Source of the DNA: DAISKN01 sp963716925
GTDB taxonomy: Bacteria; Acidobacteriota; Vicinamibacteria; Marinacidobacterales; SMYC01
Reading direction: 5' to 3'
NCBI GenBank assembly: GCA_963716925.1
Contig: CAVQUX010000010.1
Span: 1-64,000 of the forward strand
Length of the DNA stretch: 64,000 bases
Numbering within the stretch: the stretch's first letter is position 1; each line of letters starts with the position of its first letter. Of the stretch, positions 9,827-17,179 are shown piece after piece. The translations under genes were made by a program, and so were the position numbers. The notes below the pieces were generated by a model, which saw nothing but the letters and a program-made list of their open reading frames with translations, ran no database searches and had not been told where the DNA came from.

Positions 9827-12343
9827 TGACTGAACCCACCAACACCCTCGCCTTGCCCGAGCATCCACCCACCCCCGGGCGAGCTGGTCCAGGTGCGCTC
9901 GCGGCGGTGGCTGGTCGAGGAGGTCGTCGAGCCCGGCGACGCCCGGCCAGTCCTCCCTCGTCCGGCTGGCCTGCGCGGACGACGACGCCCAGGGCCAGAC
10001 CCTCGACGTCTTCTGGGACTACGAGCTCGACCGCCGGATCCTCGAGGAAGAGGGCTGGCAGGATCTCGCCGCCAAGGGCTTCGACGCGCCGCGCCAGTTC
10101 GCGGCCTTCCTCCACACGCTGCGCTGGAACTGCGTCACGGCCACCGACCCGAACCTCTTCCAGGCGCCGTTCCGCGCCGGGATCAAGATCGACGCCTACC
10201 AGATGGAGCCGCTGCGCAAGGCGCTCCGTCTGCCGCGCGTCAACCTCTTCATCGCCGACGACACGGGCCTCGGCAAGACGATCGAGGCGGGCCTCATCGC
10301 GCGCGAGCTGCTCCTGCGCAAGAAGGCCAAGACCATCGTCGTCGCGACGCCGCCCTCGGTCCTCGAGCAGTGGAAGGCCGAGCTCGAGGAGCGCTTCGGC
10401 CTCGTCTTCGAGATCCTCGACCGCGCCTACCTGACGCGGATGCGCCGCGAGCGCGGCTTCGGCGTGAACCCCTGGCGCACGCACAGCCGCTTCCTCGTCT
10501 CGCACAACCTCCTGATCGACCCGACCTACGCGGACCCGCTGCGGGAATGGCTCGGGCCGCTGCTGCCCGGGAGCCTGCTGATCCTCGACGAGGCGCACCA
10601 CGCCGCGCCGGCGAGCGGCGGGCGCTACGGCATCGAGACCAAGTTCACGCGCGCGGTGCGCGACCTCGCCGGCCGCTTCGAGCACCGGCTGTTCCTCTCG
10701 GCGACGCCGCACAACGGCCACTCGAACAGCTTCTCCACGCTCCTCGAGCTGCTCGACCCCTACCGCTTCACCCGCGGCGTCAAGGTGCGCGGCAAGAAGG
10801 CGCTCGAGGACGTGATGGTGCGCCGCCTCAAGGAGGACATCCGCGAGGTCCAGGGCGGCTTCCCGAAGCGCAACGTGGTGCGCGTCGTCGATCGACGGCC
10901 TGCCCGACGACGCGCCCGAGCTCGTGCTCTCCCGCCTGCTCGACGAGTACCGCACGGCGCGCGAGGAGCGCTTCGCCAGCACGACGCGCCGAGCGCAGGC
11001 GGCCGCGGGGCTGCTCGTCGTCGGCCTGCAGCAGCGTCTCCTCTCGTCGATCGAGGCGTTCGCGCGCAGCCTCAAGGTCCACCGGGCGACGGTGGAGCGA
11101 CAGTGGGAGAAGGGGCGCGCAGCGGCTGCCGACGCCGCGAAGGCGAGCGACGAGGACGCGGAGCTCTTCACCACCGCGCCCGACGCCGACGACGAGCGCG
11201 GCGAGTGGACGCCCGAGGAGCTCGAGGCCGAGGAGGCGGCCGCAGATCGAGGCCGTCACCGCCGCCGCGGAGGCCGAGTCGCCCCGCGACGCGACCGCGG
11301 AAGCGCTCTGGCGCCGGGAGCAGGCGCTCCTCGACCAGATGCAGGAGATCGCCGAGAAGACGCGGCACCTGCCCGACGCCAAGACCCGGCGGCTCATCGA
11401 CTGGATCCGCGAGAACCTCTGCCCGGACCTGCCGCCCTTCGGCAAGCAGCCGAAGGGCGCGCCCCCGAAGTGGAACAACCGCCGCGTCCTGATCTTCACC
11501 GAGAACCGCGAGGGCACGAAGCGCTACCTGAAGACGATCCTCGAGCAGGCCATCGAGGGCACCGACCGCGCCGACGAGCGCATCGAGGTGATCGACGGCC
11601 TCACGAGCGGCGCCCGGCGCAAGGAGATCCAGCGCCGGTTCAACACCGACCCCGCGAAGGACCCGCTGCGCATCCTGCTCGCCACCGACGCCGCCCGCGA
11701 GGGCCTGAACTTCCAGGCGCACTGCACGGACCTCTTCCACTTCGACCTGCCCTGGAACCCCGGCCGCATCGAGCAGCGCAACGGCCGCATCGACCGCAAG
11801 CTCCAGCCGGCCCCCGAGGTCCGCTGCCACTACTTCGTGCTGCCGCAGCGCGTCGAGGACCGCGTGCTCGAGGTGCTCGTCCGGAAGACCGAGACCATCA
11901 AGAAGGAGCTCGGCAGCCTCTCGAAGGTGATCGACGACGACATCGAGCGCCGGCTCGGCCAGGGCATCCGCCACCGCGACGCCGAGCGGCTGGCGCGCGA
12001 GATCGAGCAGGCGGACCTCGACGCGGAGAAGAAGCGCGTCACCGAGGAGGAGCTCGAGGCCGCGCGCGAGCGCCAGGAGGACCTGAAGGCGCAGATCGAG
12101 CGCTGCCGGAGCCTGCTCGAGGCCTCCCGCGACCTGGACCGGCTTCGAGGCGGCGCCGTTCCGCGACGCGCTCTCCTGCTCCCTCGAGCTGCTCGGCGCC
12201 GAGCCGCTCGCCGAGACGACGGACGAGCGACGGCCGCCGGGTCTGGACGCTTCCCGCCGCTCGACCGCCGCGCGGAGACCGACCCGAGCTGGGCCGCCAC
12301 CCTCGACACGCTCCGCGCGCCCCGCAAGCAGAACCAGAAGCTC
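9826..12343 (+). pseudogene. drmD: DISARM-type SNF2 helicase, frameshifted and C-terminally cut
   Basis: Helicase of the DrmD kind, the SNF2-like ATPase of class 1 DISARM anti-phage systems. Pieces in three frames join into one protein: N-terminus LPEHPPTPG|ELVQVRSRRW, Walker A DDTGLGKTIEAG (near 10258), DEAH box LLILDEAHHAAP (near 10575), motif III LFLSATPHNGHSNSF (near 10690), helicase C motifs ILLATDAAREGLNF (near 11670) and RIEQRNGRIDR (near 11765). At least seven frame changes are needed, several at runs of C or G (for example CCCCC near 9870). Homology stops at about 12343 (RAPRKQNQKL), short of the usual C-terminal part by perhaps 200-250 residues. No drmA, drmB, drmC or methylase gene is nearby, so it is a remnant. 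Base composition is visibly more GC-rich than both flanks. Confidence 0.75.
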
Positions 12344-12349
12344 GCTGTG

Positions 12350-13243
12350 ATGGTGACGGCGGGTATGTGCGCCCTGACGGGCGGGTGCGCAAGCTCGGCT
12401 GGAAGCGGCCAGGGTTCTGGTTTCGATTCCGGTTCTAGCTTGGATGTCTTCGCCGAGGACGTGTCCGAATTGCCTGGTTCATTGAGCGACGCGTGGAGCA
12501 GGTTCTGGAGTGGACTGACAAACGGGTTCTCCGAATCGATCACGACGTCGGTCTCAGATCCGGGGATAGACAGTTCGGATTTTTCCCAACTCGTTGGAAA
12601 TCGCCTCGCGCCCACGGGGCCAGTCGGGATCAGGCCAGCAGTACCGACATCCGGTGCTACCTCTGTGCCCGGGAGTGGAGGCAATAGCGATGCCGAGATT
12701 GCGGATTCTCCAACGCAGTGGGGCGTTAATATCGCGTTGCCCGGACTCTCTCTTTACGTCAGTCCACGCGTGACTTCGAGGCCGGGTAAACCGAGTTTGT
12801 ACACACTTCGTTATGGGTTTCAGGTCGGAAGTGGAATTCCTCCTGGTGGGGGCGCTAATCCGACACCCAATGCCACCGTTTCGTTCAACAATCCTCCCGG
12901 CGACCCGAACGCACTCCTCAGTTACGGCTGGTTCGCCGAGTATCGTCTCGATGTCGGCCCCTATAGCTTTGGTGCTGGCCTGAACGAAGGCGCAAGCTTC
13001 TTCGATGAAAGCGGGCCGACGGTCTACGGAACAGATTCCGGTCTCGGCTTTCGAAATTTTCGGATACCGTTTTCGACACCCGACAGCCCGGTCGGCATCA
13101 GCGTGAGGCTTGGTTCAGAGGTCACTGGTTCAGAGGTCACTTTCACTTTAGTACGACCCGGAACAGGCGGCCCCGCCGGGCCAGCCGGACCTATGGGTCC
13201 TCTCGGACCACCCGTGGCAGGGGAGGATCCTTGGTTCCGATGA
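12350..13243 (+). CDS. Unknown protein with a short collagen-like tail, possibly a lipoprotein
   Basis: ATG at 12350; the frame is open through the upstream drmD remnant, so the true start is uncertain. The N-terminus (MVTAGMCALTGGC) could be a very short lipoprotein signal but lacks the usual basic residues. The body is Gly/Ser/Pro-rich with beta-strand segments (WGVNIALPGLSLYVSP, YTLRYGFQVGSG, YGWFAEYRLDVGPYSFGAG). Near the C-terminus there is a Gly-X-Y run of about six triplets (GPAGPAGPMGPLGPP, preceded by GTG). Composition is less GC-rich than drmD. I do not recognise a family. It may be the surviving 3' part of a larger gene whose 5' end was replaced at the drmD junction. Confidence 0.45.
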   Translation: MVTAGMCALTGGCASSAGSGQGSGFDSGSSLDVFAEDVSELPGSLSDAWSRFWSGLTNGFSESITTSVSDPGIDSSDFSQLVGNRLAPTGPVGIRPAVPTSGATSVPGSGGNSDAEIADSPTQWGVNIALPGLSLYVSPRVTSRPGKPSLYTLRYGFQVGSGIPPGGGANPTPNATVSFNNPPGDPNALLSYGWFAEYRLDVGPYSFGAGLNEGASFFDESGPTVYGTDSGLGFRNFRIPFSTPDSPVGISVRLGSEVTGSEVTFTLVRPGTGGPAGPAGPMGPLGPPVAGEDPWFR

Positions 13244-13444
13244 GCCGCGTCGAACGAAGAGCTTCTTTCGGCGAGTCGCTCCCGAGGTTTCATCTGCCTG
13301 TGCGGGCCACTCTAGGCGACAGTGAGGCACTCCTTCCAGTACAGGGGCGGAAGGGTGTGCCACCCGTTTGAGCGCAACGTCCCATAAGATGCATTATGTT
13401 AAATACGACGCCGTTTGATCCCTTGGCGCTTTGGAGAGGCGCGA
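13244..13444. other. Intergenic region between convergent genes
   Basis: About 200 bp between the rightward gene ending at 13243 and the toxin gene ending leftward at 13445. It has a locally AT-rich patch near 13387-13410. No clear terminator hairpin with a T-run was found. Confidence 0.4.
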
Positions 13445-13861
13445 CTAGGCCCAGTCCTCTAGCTCGATACCTTCGAAATCCAGGTAGTTCGACAGGTTGT
13501 GCGTAACCAGGATGAGGCGGTTGGTGTGCGCCACGGCGGCGATCGACCCGTCGACGTACGCCGGCGTTCTGCCAGCCGCGCCCAGGCGCGCACGCTCTAT
13601 TGCGTGCCATTCCGCCGCCCTCGCATCGTACGGCAATACCGGGACCGTCGGCTCAAGAACATCTCGGATGTATCGCTCCAACGTTTGGCGGCGTTTCGAT
13701 TCAGGCAGTCTACGGAGCCCGAAAATCAGCTCGTTCCAGACCGCCGCCGCCATCGCAACACGCCCCCGTTCCGCGCGAAGGCGTTCGACCAGACCGGAAT
13801 TTGGTTTTGGCTTCGCCGGCTCCGATAGAACGTTCGTGTCCAACAGGTACTGCAGGCTCAA
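13445..13861 (-). CDS. VapC-family PIN-domain ribonuclease toxin
   Basis: A 138-residue PIN-domain protein, normal length for the family. The acidic Mg2+-binding set is visible: Asp in YLLDTNVLSE near the start, Glu in VWNELIFG, Asp in AYVDGSIAAVA, and the final LVTHNLSNY segment. Such toxins cleave RNA, often tRNA, when free of antitoxin. The start codon is TTG at 13861, overlapping the antitoxin stop as TTGA, so translation is coupled to the antitoxin at 13858-14145. The partner is of Phd/YefM type, a common pairing for this VapC subfamily. The frame is intact. Confidence 0.88.
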   Translation of the reverse strand: MSLQYLLDTNVLSEPAKPKPNSGLVERLRAERGRVAMAAAVWNELIFGLRRLPESKRRQTLERYIRDVLEPTVPVLPYDARAAEWHAIERARLGAAGRTPAYVDGSIAAVAHTNRLILVTHNLSNYLDFEGIELEDWA

Positions 13862-14145
13862 AGCTTCACGTCCCGCCCGGGGCTAGGGTCGCGAACGTCC
13901 TGATAAATCTCGGAAATGTTCAACTCTGCCAGGTCGGAGTCCTGTCGGAAGCGATCGAGCGCAACCGCCAGGTCGGTCGTCTTCGACGTCAGCTTGGAGT
14001 ACTCCTCGGTCGAGACCAGTACCGCTACAGGCTCACCACGCCGCGTCAAAGAGATCGCGTCGCCTTTCTCGGTTTCGCGGACCAAGGATGGCAAGAGCTT
14101 GCGAGCCTCCGAAATCGAATAGCGGCGGTTCAGTTTGCGCTTCAT
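13858..14145 (-). CDS. Phd/YefM-type antitoxin
   Basis: A 95-residue antitoxin with the typical N-terminal DNA-binding fold (YSISEARKLLPSLVRETEKG, then ISLTRRGEPVAVLVS) and a C-terminal helical part that would bind the PIN toxin. I chose the ATG at 14145 over one at 14172 because a perfect palindrome at 14153-14172, the likely autoregulatory operator, would otherwise lie inside the coding region. The stop overlaps the toxin's TTG start (TTGA). Role: neutralise the VapC toxin and repress the operon (family knowledge). Confidence 0.85.
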   Translation of the reverse strand: MKRKLNRRYSISEARKLLPSLVRETEKGDAISLTRRGEPVAVLVSTEEYSKLTSKTTDLAVALDRFRQDSDLAELNISEIYQDVRDPSPGRDVKL

Positions 14146-14152
14146 TTTGTTT

Positions 14153-14172
14153 ATGTACACCTCAATGTACAT
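14153..14172. promoter_or_regulatory. Palindromic operator of the Phd/VapC operon
   Basis: Perfect inverted repeat: ATGTACA (14153-14159), 6-bp spacer CCTCAA, TGTACAT (14166-14172), ending 7 bp upstream of the antitoxin ATG at 14145. Position and symmetry fit a dimer-binding operator for antitoxin autoregulation; binding itself is inferred. Confidence 0.65.
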
Positions 14173-14330
14173 CCAATGCTTTCCGTGGTCAAGAGATAAC
14201 GCGCAGCAGAGACCCGCGGGAACGAGATATGGCTCTGTTGGCGCCGTGTGGTAGGCGTTCCCTCACCGTCAGAACGGGGAGTTTCTAGCTGGAAGCGATC
14301 GACTCAGTGGTGCCACAATTTCTGGAACCC

Positions 14331-14439
14331 GCAGCTGCCACAGCACGCGGACGAGGATGGCGGCTGGCTGCCTGGCGAAGTCCGCCGTCCCGCCCCGAAG
14401 CCTCCGAGAAAGGGCTTGACGGCCGAACAACATCGATCG
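14331..14439 (+). repeat. Intergenic direct repeat, copy A
   Basis: About 109 bp starting GCAGCTGCCA and sharing blocks GGACGAGGATGGCG, TGGCGAAGTC, GAAGCCTCCGAGAA, CTTGACG and CGAACAA, in the same order, with copy B at 15093-15208. The two copies lie in the same orientation on either side of the MazF-type module. The TTGACG of the repeat (14416-14421) could be a -35 box, but the matching -10 position here reads GCCGTT and is not promoter-like. Confidence 0.75.
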
Positions 14440-14481
14440 CCGTTCCCGAAGCCTGCTCGGCCATCCCGAGCATGAGGTTTT

Positions 14482-14826
14482 TCACGGTTCGCCGGCCGGT
14501 GTCTCGATGCCGAGCGCGGCGATGAGCGCCTTGTCGAGATCGCCCAGTCTTCCGGGAGCAAGGGTCCCGACGAAATCGGTCAGCAGGGTCTTTGGCAAGC
14601 TCACGAGTTCGTCGCAGTGCAGGGCGCTGTCATGCTTCAGCCCCTCGTCGGCTCCCACCGCCACCTGGGTCGACAACCCGTGGCGTGCGGAGTACACGGG
14701 CGCACAGATGACGGTCGAGAACTTCGAGTCGATGAGAACTTGACGGCTTACAATCGCGAACACGCGCGATCGTTTCGGGTCTCGGGCTCTAGGTTTCGCG
14801 ACCCGGTAGAACTCGCCTCGCCTCAA
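14482..14826 (-). CDS. MazF/PemK-family endoribonuclease toxin
   Basis: A 114-residue protein of MazF type: N-terminal RRGEFYRVAKP and KRSRVFAIVSRQ, central STVICAPVYSA, and C-terminal LVSLPKTLLTDFVGTLAPGRLGD in segments, matching the family's beta-barrel core. MazF toxins cut mRNA at short sequence motifs. The start is TTG at 14826, overlapping the antitoxin stop as TTGA, the same coupling as in the Phd/VapC pair 0.7 kb away. The frame is intact and the length normal. Confidence 0.85.
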   Translation of the reverse strand: MRRGEFYRVAKPRARDPKRSRVFAIVSRQVLIDSKFSTVICAPVYSARHGLSTQVAVGADEGLKHDSALHCDELVSLPKTLLTDFVGTLAPGRLGDLDKALIAALGIETPAGEP

Positions 14827-15053
14827 AGGTCCCCTTGATACGTCAAAACATCCTCAGCCTCGAGGTTGAGTTCGGACGCGGCCCGATTGATCGTCTCGAG
14901 GTCCTTTAGATCCCGAGCTCGGCGTGCTTGTGTCGAAAGACTTTCTCGGAGCAACCGCTCAATCGTCTCGGATCGATTTCCTCCCTCGGGCGTGATTCGG
15001 TCCACGGCGGTAATCACGTCCTCCGAGAGTGTGATTGAAGTCTTACTTTTCAT
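14823..15053 (-). CDS. Ribbon-helix-helix (CopG/MazE-like) antitoxin
   Basis: A 76-residue protein with a ribbon-helix-helix N-terminus (KTSITLSEDVITAVDRI, then NRSETIERLLRESL) and an acidic C-terminus expected to occupy the MazF active site. The ATG at 15053 is preceded closely by GGAG on the minus strand, with a TACTAT that may be a -10 box just upstream. Stop overlaps the toxin start. The open frame extends further upstream through repeat copy B, but that part is not protein-like. Confidence 0.83.
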   Translation of the reverse strand: MKSKTSITLSEDVITAVDRITPEGGNRSETIERLLRESLSTQARRARDLKDLETINRAASELNLEAEDVLTYQGDL

Positions 15054-15092
15054 ACTCCAATAGTAGTACGCATGGAGCGGTCGCGCAAACCT

Positions 15093-15208
15093 GCAGCTGC
15101 CAACGGCGCATGGACGAGGATGGCGCCTGCCTGCTTGGCGAAGTCTGGCCGTCCGCCATCCGCCGGAAGCCTCCGAGAACGGTCCTTGACGAGCGAACAA
15201 GTGCGATC
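15093..15208 (+). repeat. Intergenic direct repeat, copy B
   Basis: About 116 bp homologous to copy A (14331-14439), same orientation, with small indels; by eye roughly three quarters of aligned bases match. Its right end (CCTTGACGAGCGAACAA then GTGCGATC) supplies the -35 box and spacer of the promoter for the gene at 15223. Its left end borders the 5' side of the RHH antitoxin gene. Confidence 0.75.
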
Positions 15209-15214
15209 TATATT
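15186..15214 (+). promoter_or_regulatory. Sigma-70 promoter of the three-gene unit, leaderless
   Basis: TTGACG (15186-15191), a 17-bp spacer, then TATATT (15209-15214). The ATG of the first gene lies at 15223, only 8 bp past the -10 box, so the transcript would start at or next to the start codon, with no room for a Shine-Dalgarno sequence. The -35 and spacer belong to repeat copy B; the -10 does not. Confidence 0.65.
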
Positions 15215-15222
15215 GATCGTAG

Positions 15223-15621
15223 ATGGGGGCCACTGAGTTGTCCGTCGCACGAAAGAGCGTGCTCGTCGTTCTCTTTGTTCCGAGCGTCGAACGGGACGGG
15301 GTCACACCTGTGGATCAAGACTATTGGGTCGACTCGGCACTGCAGACACTCGGTACCGTCTTCGGTGGAGCCACCGCCTACCCGAGAGCGAAAGGTATCT
15401 GGCGTGACGACGAACGCGGCGGCAATCTCGTGCGCGACGAACCCGTGGTGATTCACTGCTACACCACTCCGGAGCGGATCGAAGACGAGGACGCGCTTGC
15501 CGAGTTGGGCTCGTTCTGCCGCCGCCTGGGGCGTGAAGCCAGCCAGGGAGAAGTGGGGTTGGTCGTCGGAGATGAGTACTTCGCGATTCGGGATTTCTCC
15601 GAGGATCGCTCCGAGGATTGA
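15223..15621 (+). CDS. Conserved-looking protein of unknown function, first of a three-gene unit
   Basis: A 132-residue cytoplasmic protein with no signal or membrane segment. Features: strand RKSVLVVLFVPS near the start, a central DQDYWVDSALQTLGTVFGG, a GIWRDDERGG loop, strand EPVVIHCYTT, and a C-terminal helix-strand GSFCRRLGREASQGEVGLVV. The compact alpha/beta pattern and conserved-looking His/Cys/Asp suggest an enzyme or binding domain, but I do not know the family. The ATG sits directly behind a promoter. The next gene starts 2 bp after its stop, so the two are surely cotranscribed. Confidence 0.72.
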   Translation: MGATELSVARKSVLVVLFVPSVERDGVTPVDQDYWVDSALQTLGTVFGGATAYPRAKGIWRDDERGGNLVRDEPVVIHCYTTPERIEDEDALAELGSFCRRLGREASQGEVGLVVGDEYFAIRDFSEDRSED

Positions 15622-15622
15622 A

Positions 15623-16003
15623 ATGACCAAGCGAAGAGTCGATACGGACAAGATCGCAAAAGGCCTGGGAGCCAAGAAGAGAGGACAGGTCTATTCGACC
15701 GGTGGTTATCCGGGAGCGGCGCAGCTCGCGGCGGAAGTGCGGGAGCGCTTTCGAGTGCCTGACGGGGGTGGACGTCCCACCGATCCCAGCTGGAGCGACA
15801 AACGACTCGTCCCCGTTGCGCCTCGAACGCTCGAGCGTCTTCAGCGTATCGCGAAACGTCTGAAAGAAGAGACCGGGGTTCGTGTGGAGCCCATGCAACT
15901 CGCCGCGATTCTGTTGGAAACGACCGCCGACCAAATTGAATCGGAAGACCTGGAGAGACTGGTCGCGATACCTCGTCGAGGCACCGGTCGAACGGGAAAG
16001 TAG
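15623..16003 (+). CDS. Basic helical protein of unknown function, second of a three-gene unit
   Basis: A 126-residue protein starting at ATG 15623 two bases after the upstream stop, with GAGGA just before it. The N-terminus is basic (TKRRVDTDKIAKGLGAKKRG), the middle Gly/Pro-rich, and the C-terminal half is a helical segment (RTLERLQRIAKRLKEETG, then PMQLAAILLETTADQIE). Charge and helix pattern suggest nucleic-acid or protein binding, perhaps as partner of the first product, but there is no named domain I can support. A longer frame opening at 15497 is the same frame running back through the first gene. Confidence 0.72.
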   Translation: MTKRRVDTDKIAKGLGAKKRGQVYSTGGYPGAAQLAAEVRERFRVPDGGGRPTDPSWSDKRLVPVAPRTLERLQRIAKRLKEETGVRVEPMQLAAILLETTADQIESEDLERLVAIPRRGTGRTGK

Positions 16004-16027
16004 CCGCATGCATTCAAGGAGGACCGT

Positions 16028-16576
16028 ATGGGTATGTTCGACCATGTCGTCATTTTGGACGAGCCTCTCACCTGCCCCGCCGGCCATTCCGTAGGCGGCC
16101 TGCAGACGAAGAGCTTCAGCGAGCCCTCGATGAGCACGTATCTCATCGACAAAGGCCGCGTGGTTCGCGCAGCGCGGAGCGCCTGGCACGACGACATTGG
16201 CGAGGACGAGCGTTCCGCCTGGCGTATCCGCGGCGACGAGGTCATTCACGAGACCCTCCATCGGTTAGAGCCCGTGTCACCGCCGGCCGAGGTGTCTGTC
16301 TACTCCCACTGCGCGCGGTGCGAGCCGGTACTGGTTCGGACGGACCGGGCGAGCCTCTGGGGAGACATCGTCCACGAGCATCGTCTCTTTGTCGAGTTCT
16401 CGCTTCAGTTCTCCGAAGGTGAGCCGATGAGGGTCAGGCGCGTCACGGGTGATCGGGAAGCGCTCATGGACGAGTTACGCCAGACCGGGTTGCTTGTGCT
16501 GGCGGACAACGACCCGCTCGCGGTGGCCCATCGCGAGATTCAGCGCGCCAGACGGGAGCCGCGACGGCGCTCTTAA
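16028..16576 (+). CDS. Protein of unknown function with CxxC-like motifs, third of a three-gene unit
   Basis: A 182-residue protein; the ATG at 16028 follows AAGGAGG with good spacing. It starts MFDHVVILDEPLTCPAGHS and has a second Cys pair in YSHCARCEP, so one zinc ion could be bound by these four Cys/His groups. The C-terminus is basic (HREIQRARREPRRR). No export signal. It follows the two-gene pair by 24 bp in the same direction. I do not recognise the family. The unit sits beside two toxin-antitoxin modules and may be mobile. Confidence 0.7.
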   Translation: MGMFDHVVILDEPLTCPAGHSVGGLQTKSFSEPSMSTYLIDKGRVVRAARSAWHDDIGEDERSAWRIRGDEVIHETLHRLEPVSPPAEVSVYSHCARCEPVLVRTDRASLWGDIVHEHRLFVEFSLQFSEGEPMRVRRVTGDREALMDELRQTGLLVLADNDPLAVAHREIQRARREPRRRS

Positions 16577-16653
16577 TGGCATTTGGCGCTACCAAACGCA
16601 ATCATGGTTGCATTTGGCACAGCCGCCCGGCGTCCTCTTGAAAGGGCCTCTAG

Positions 16654-17179
16654 CTACTTGCGCTCGCGATTCTTCTCGACGAACTCTTTCGCCGTCACCT
16701 CGAGATTCGGCTTCAGTCCCGCCTTCTTCGCTTCCTCGAGAGCCGCCGCCTCGTCCTTGCCCTCGCCGAGCACCTGGTGGATGAACCACATCGCGCCGAC
16801 GCGGTTCGAAGACGCGCAGTGGATGAAGCACCGGGCCGCTCTTGGCGGAATCGCCGAGGATTTTCTCGAAGAGCGCCACCTGCTCCTTCGAGATGCCGTC
16901 GCTTCCGATGGGGATGTTGTGGTACTCGAGGCCGAGGGCTTCGACCTTCGGCTTCTCCTCGAGACTTCCCTCCTGCTCCGTGCGCAGGTTGATGATCGTC
17001 TTGAAACCGGCCTTCTGGATGTCGGTGAGCGCCGCATCGCTCGGCTGGCCCGCCGTCGCGATGTCGGGGCGCACGCGGTAGTAGTTTGCGATCCCGGCGT
17101 TGCCGGCGAGAGGATCTTTCTGCGCCTCCTGCGCGAAGCTCGGAGCGGCGAGAAAGACCAGAGCGAGAACTCGAATCAT
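16654..17179 (-). CDS. Exported dual-specificity-phosphatase-like protein, frameshifted
   Basis: The ATG at 17179 shares its A with the stop of the PEGA gene (TGATG). A signal peptide (IRVLALVFLAAPSFAQ) is followed by a domain of the DSP-PTPase/Blh type: YYRVRPDIATAGQPSD, GFKTIINLRTEQEG, GLEYHNIPI. The catalytic P-loop HCASSNR (Cys-x5-Arg) is in a second frame that begins near 16835 and ends at TAG 16654-16656 with EFVEKNRERK. One indel in the GPVLH/GPVFIHC region explains the split. Expected to be periplasmic, acting on phosphorylated or persulfide substrates (family knowledge, uncertain). Confidence 0.72.

Noticed and set aside
9801..11974. Long leftward open frames opposite drmD
   Set aside because: They are Ala/Arg/Glu-rich mirror images of a very GC-rich coding strand, with no motif, while the plus strand shows all helicase motifs.
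9343..12343. A complete DISARM defence island
   Set aside because: Only drmD is recognisable. No drmA, drmB, drmC or methylase gene was found on either side, and drmD itself is broken.
9893..13243. One continuous open frame of 1116 codons over drmD and the following protein
   Set aside because: Most of its first 450 codons are out of the helicase frame (Arg/Pro-rich), and homology to DrmD ends at about 12343. It is a chance read-through between a frameshifted gene and another gene, not a fusion protein.
14331..15208. Integron cassette array with attC sites
   Set aside because: The two repeats lack the GTTRRRY core and the mirrored R boxes, and no integrase gene is in the window.
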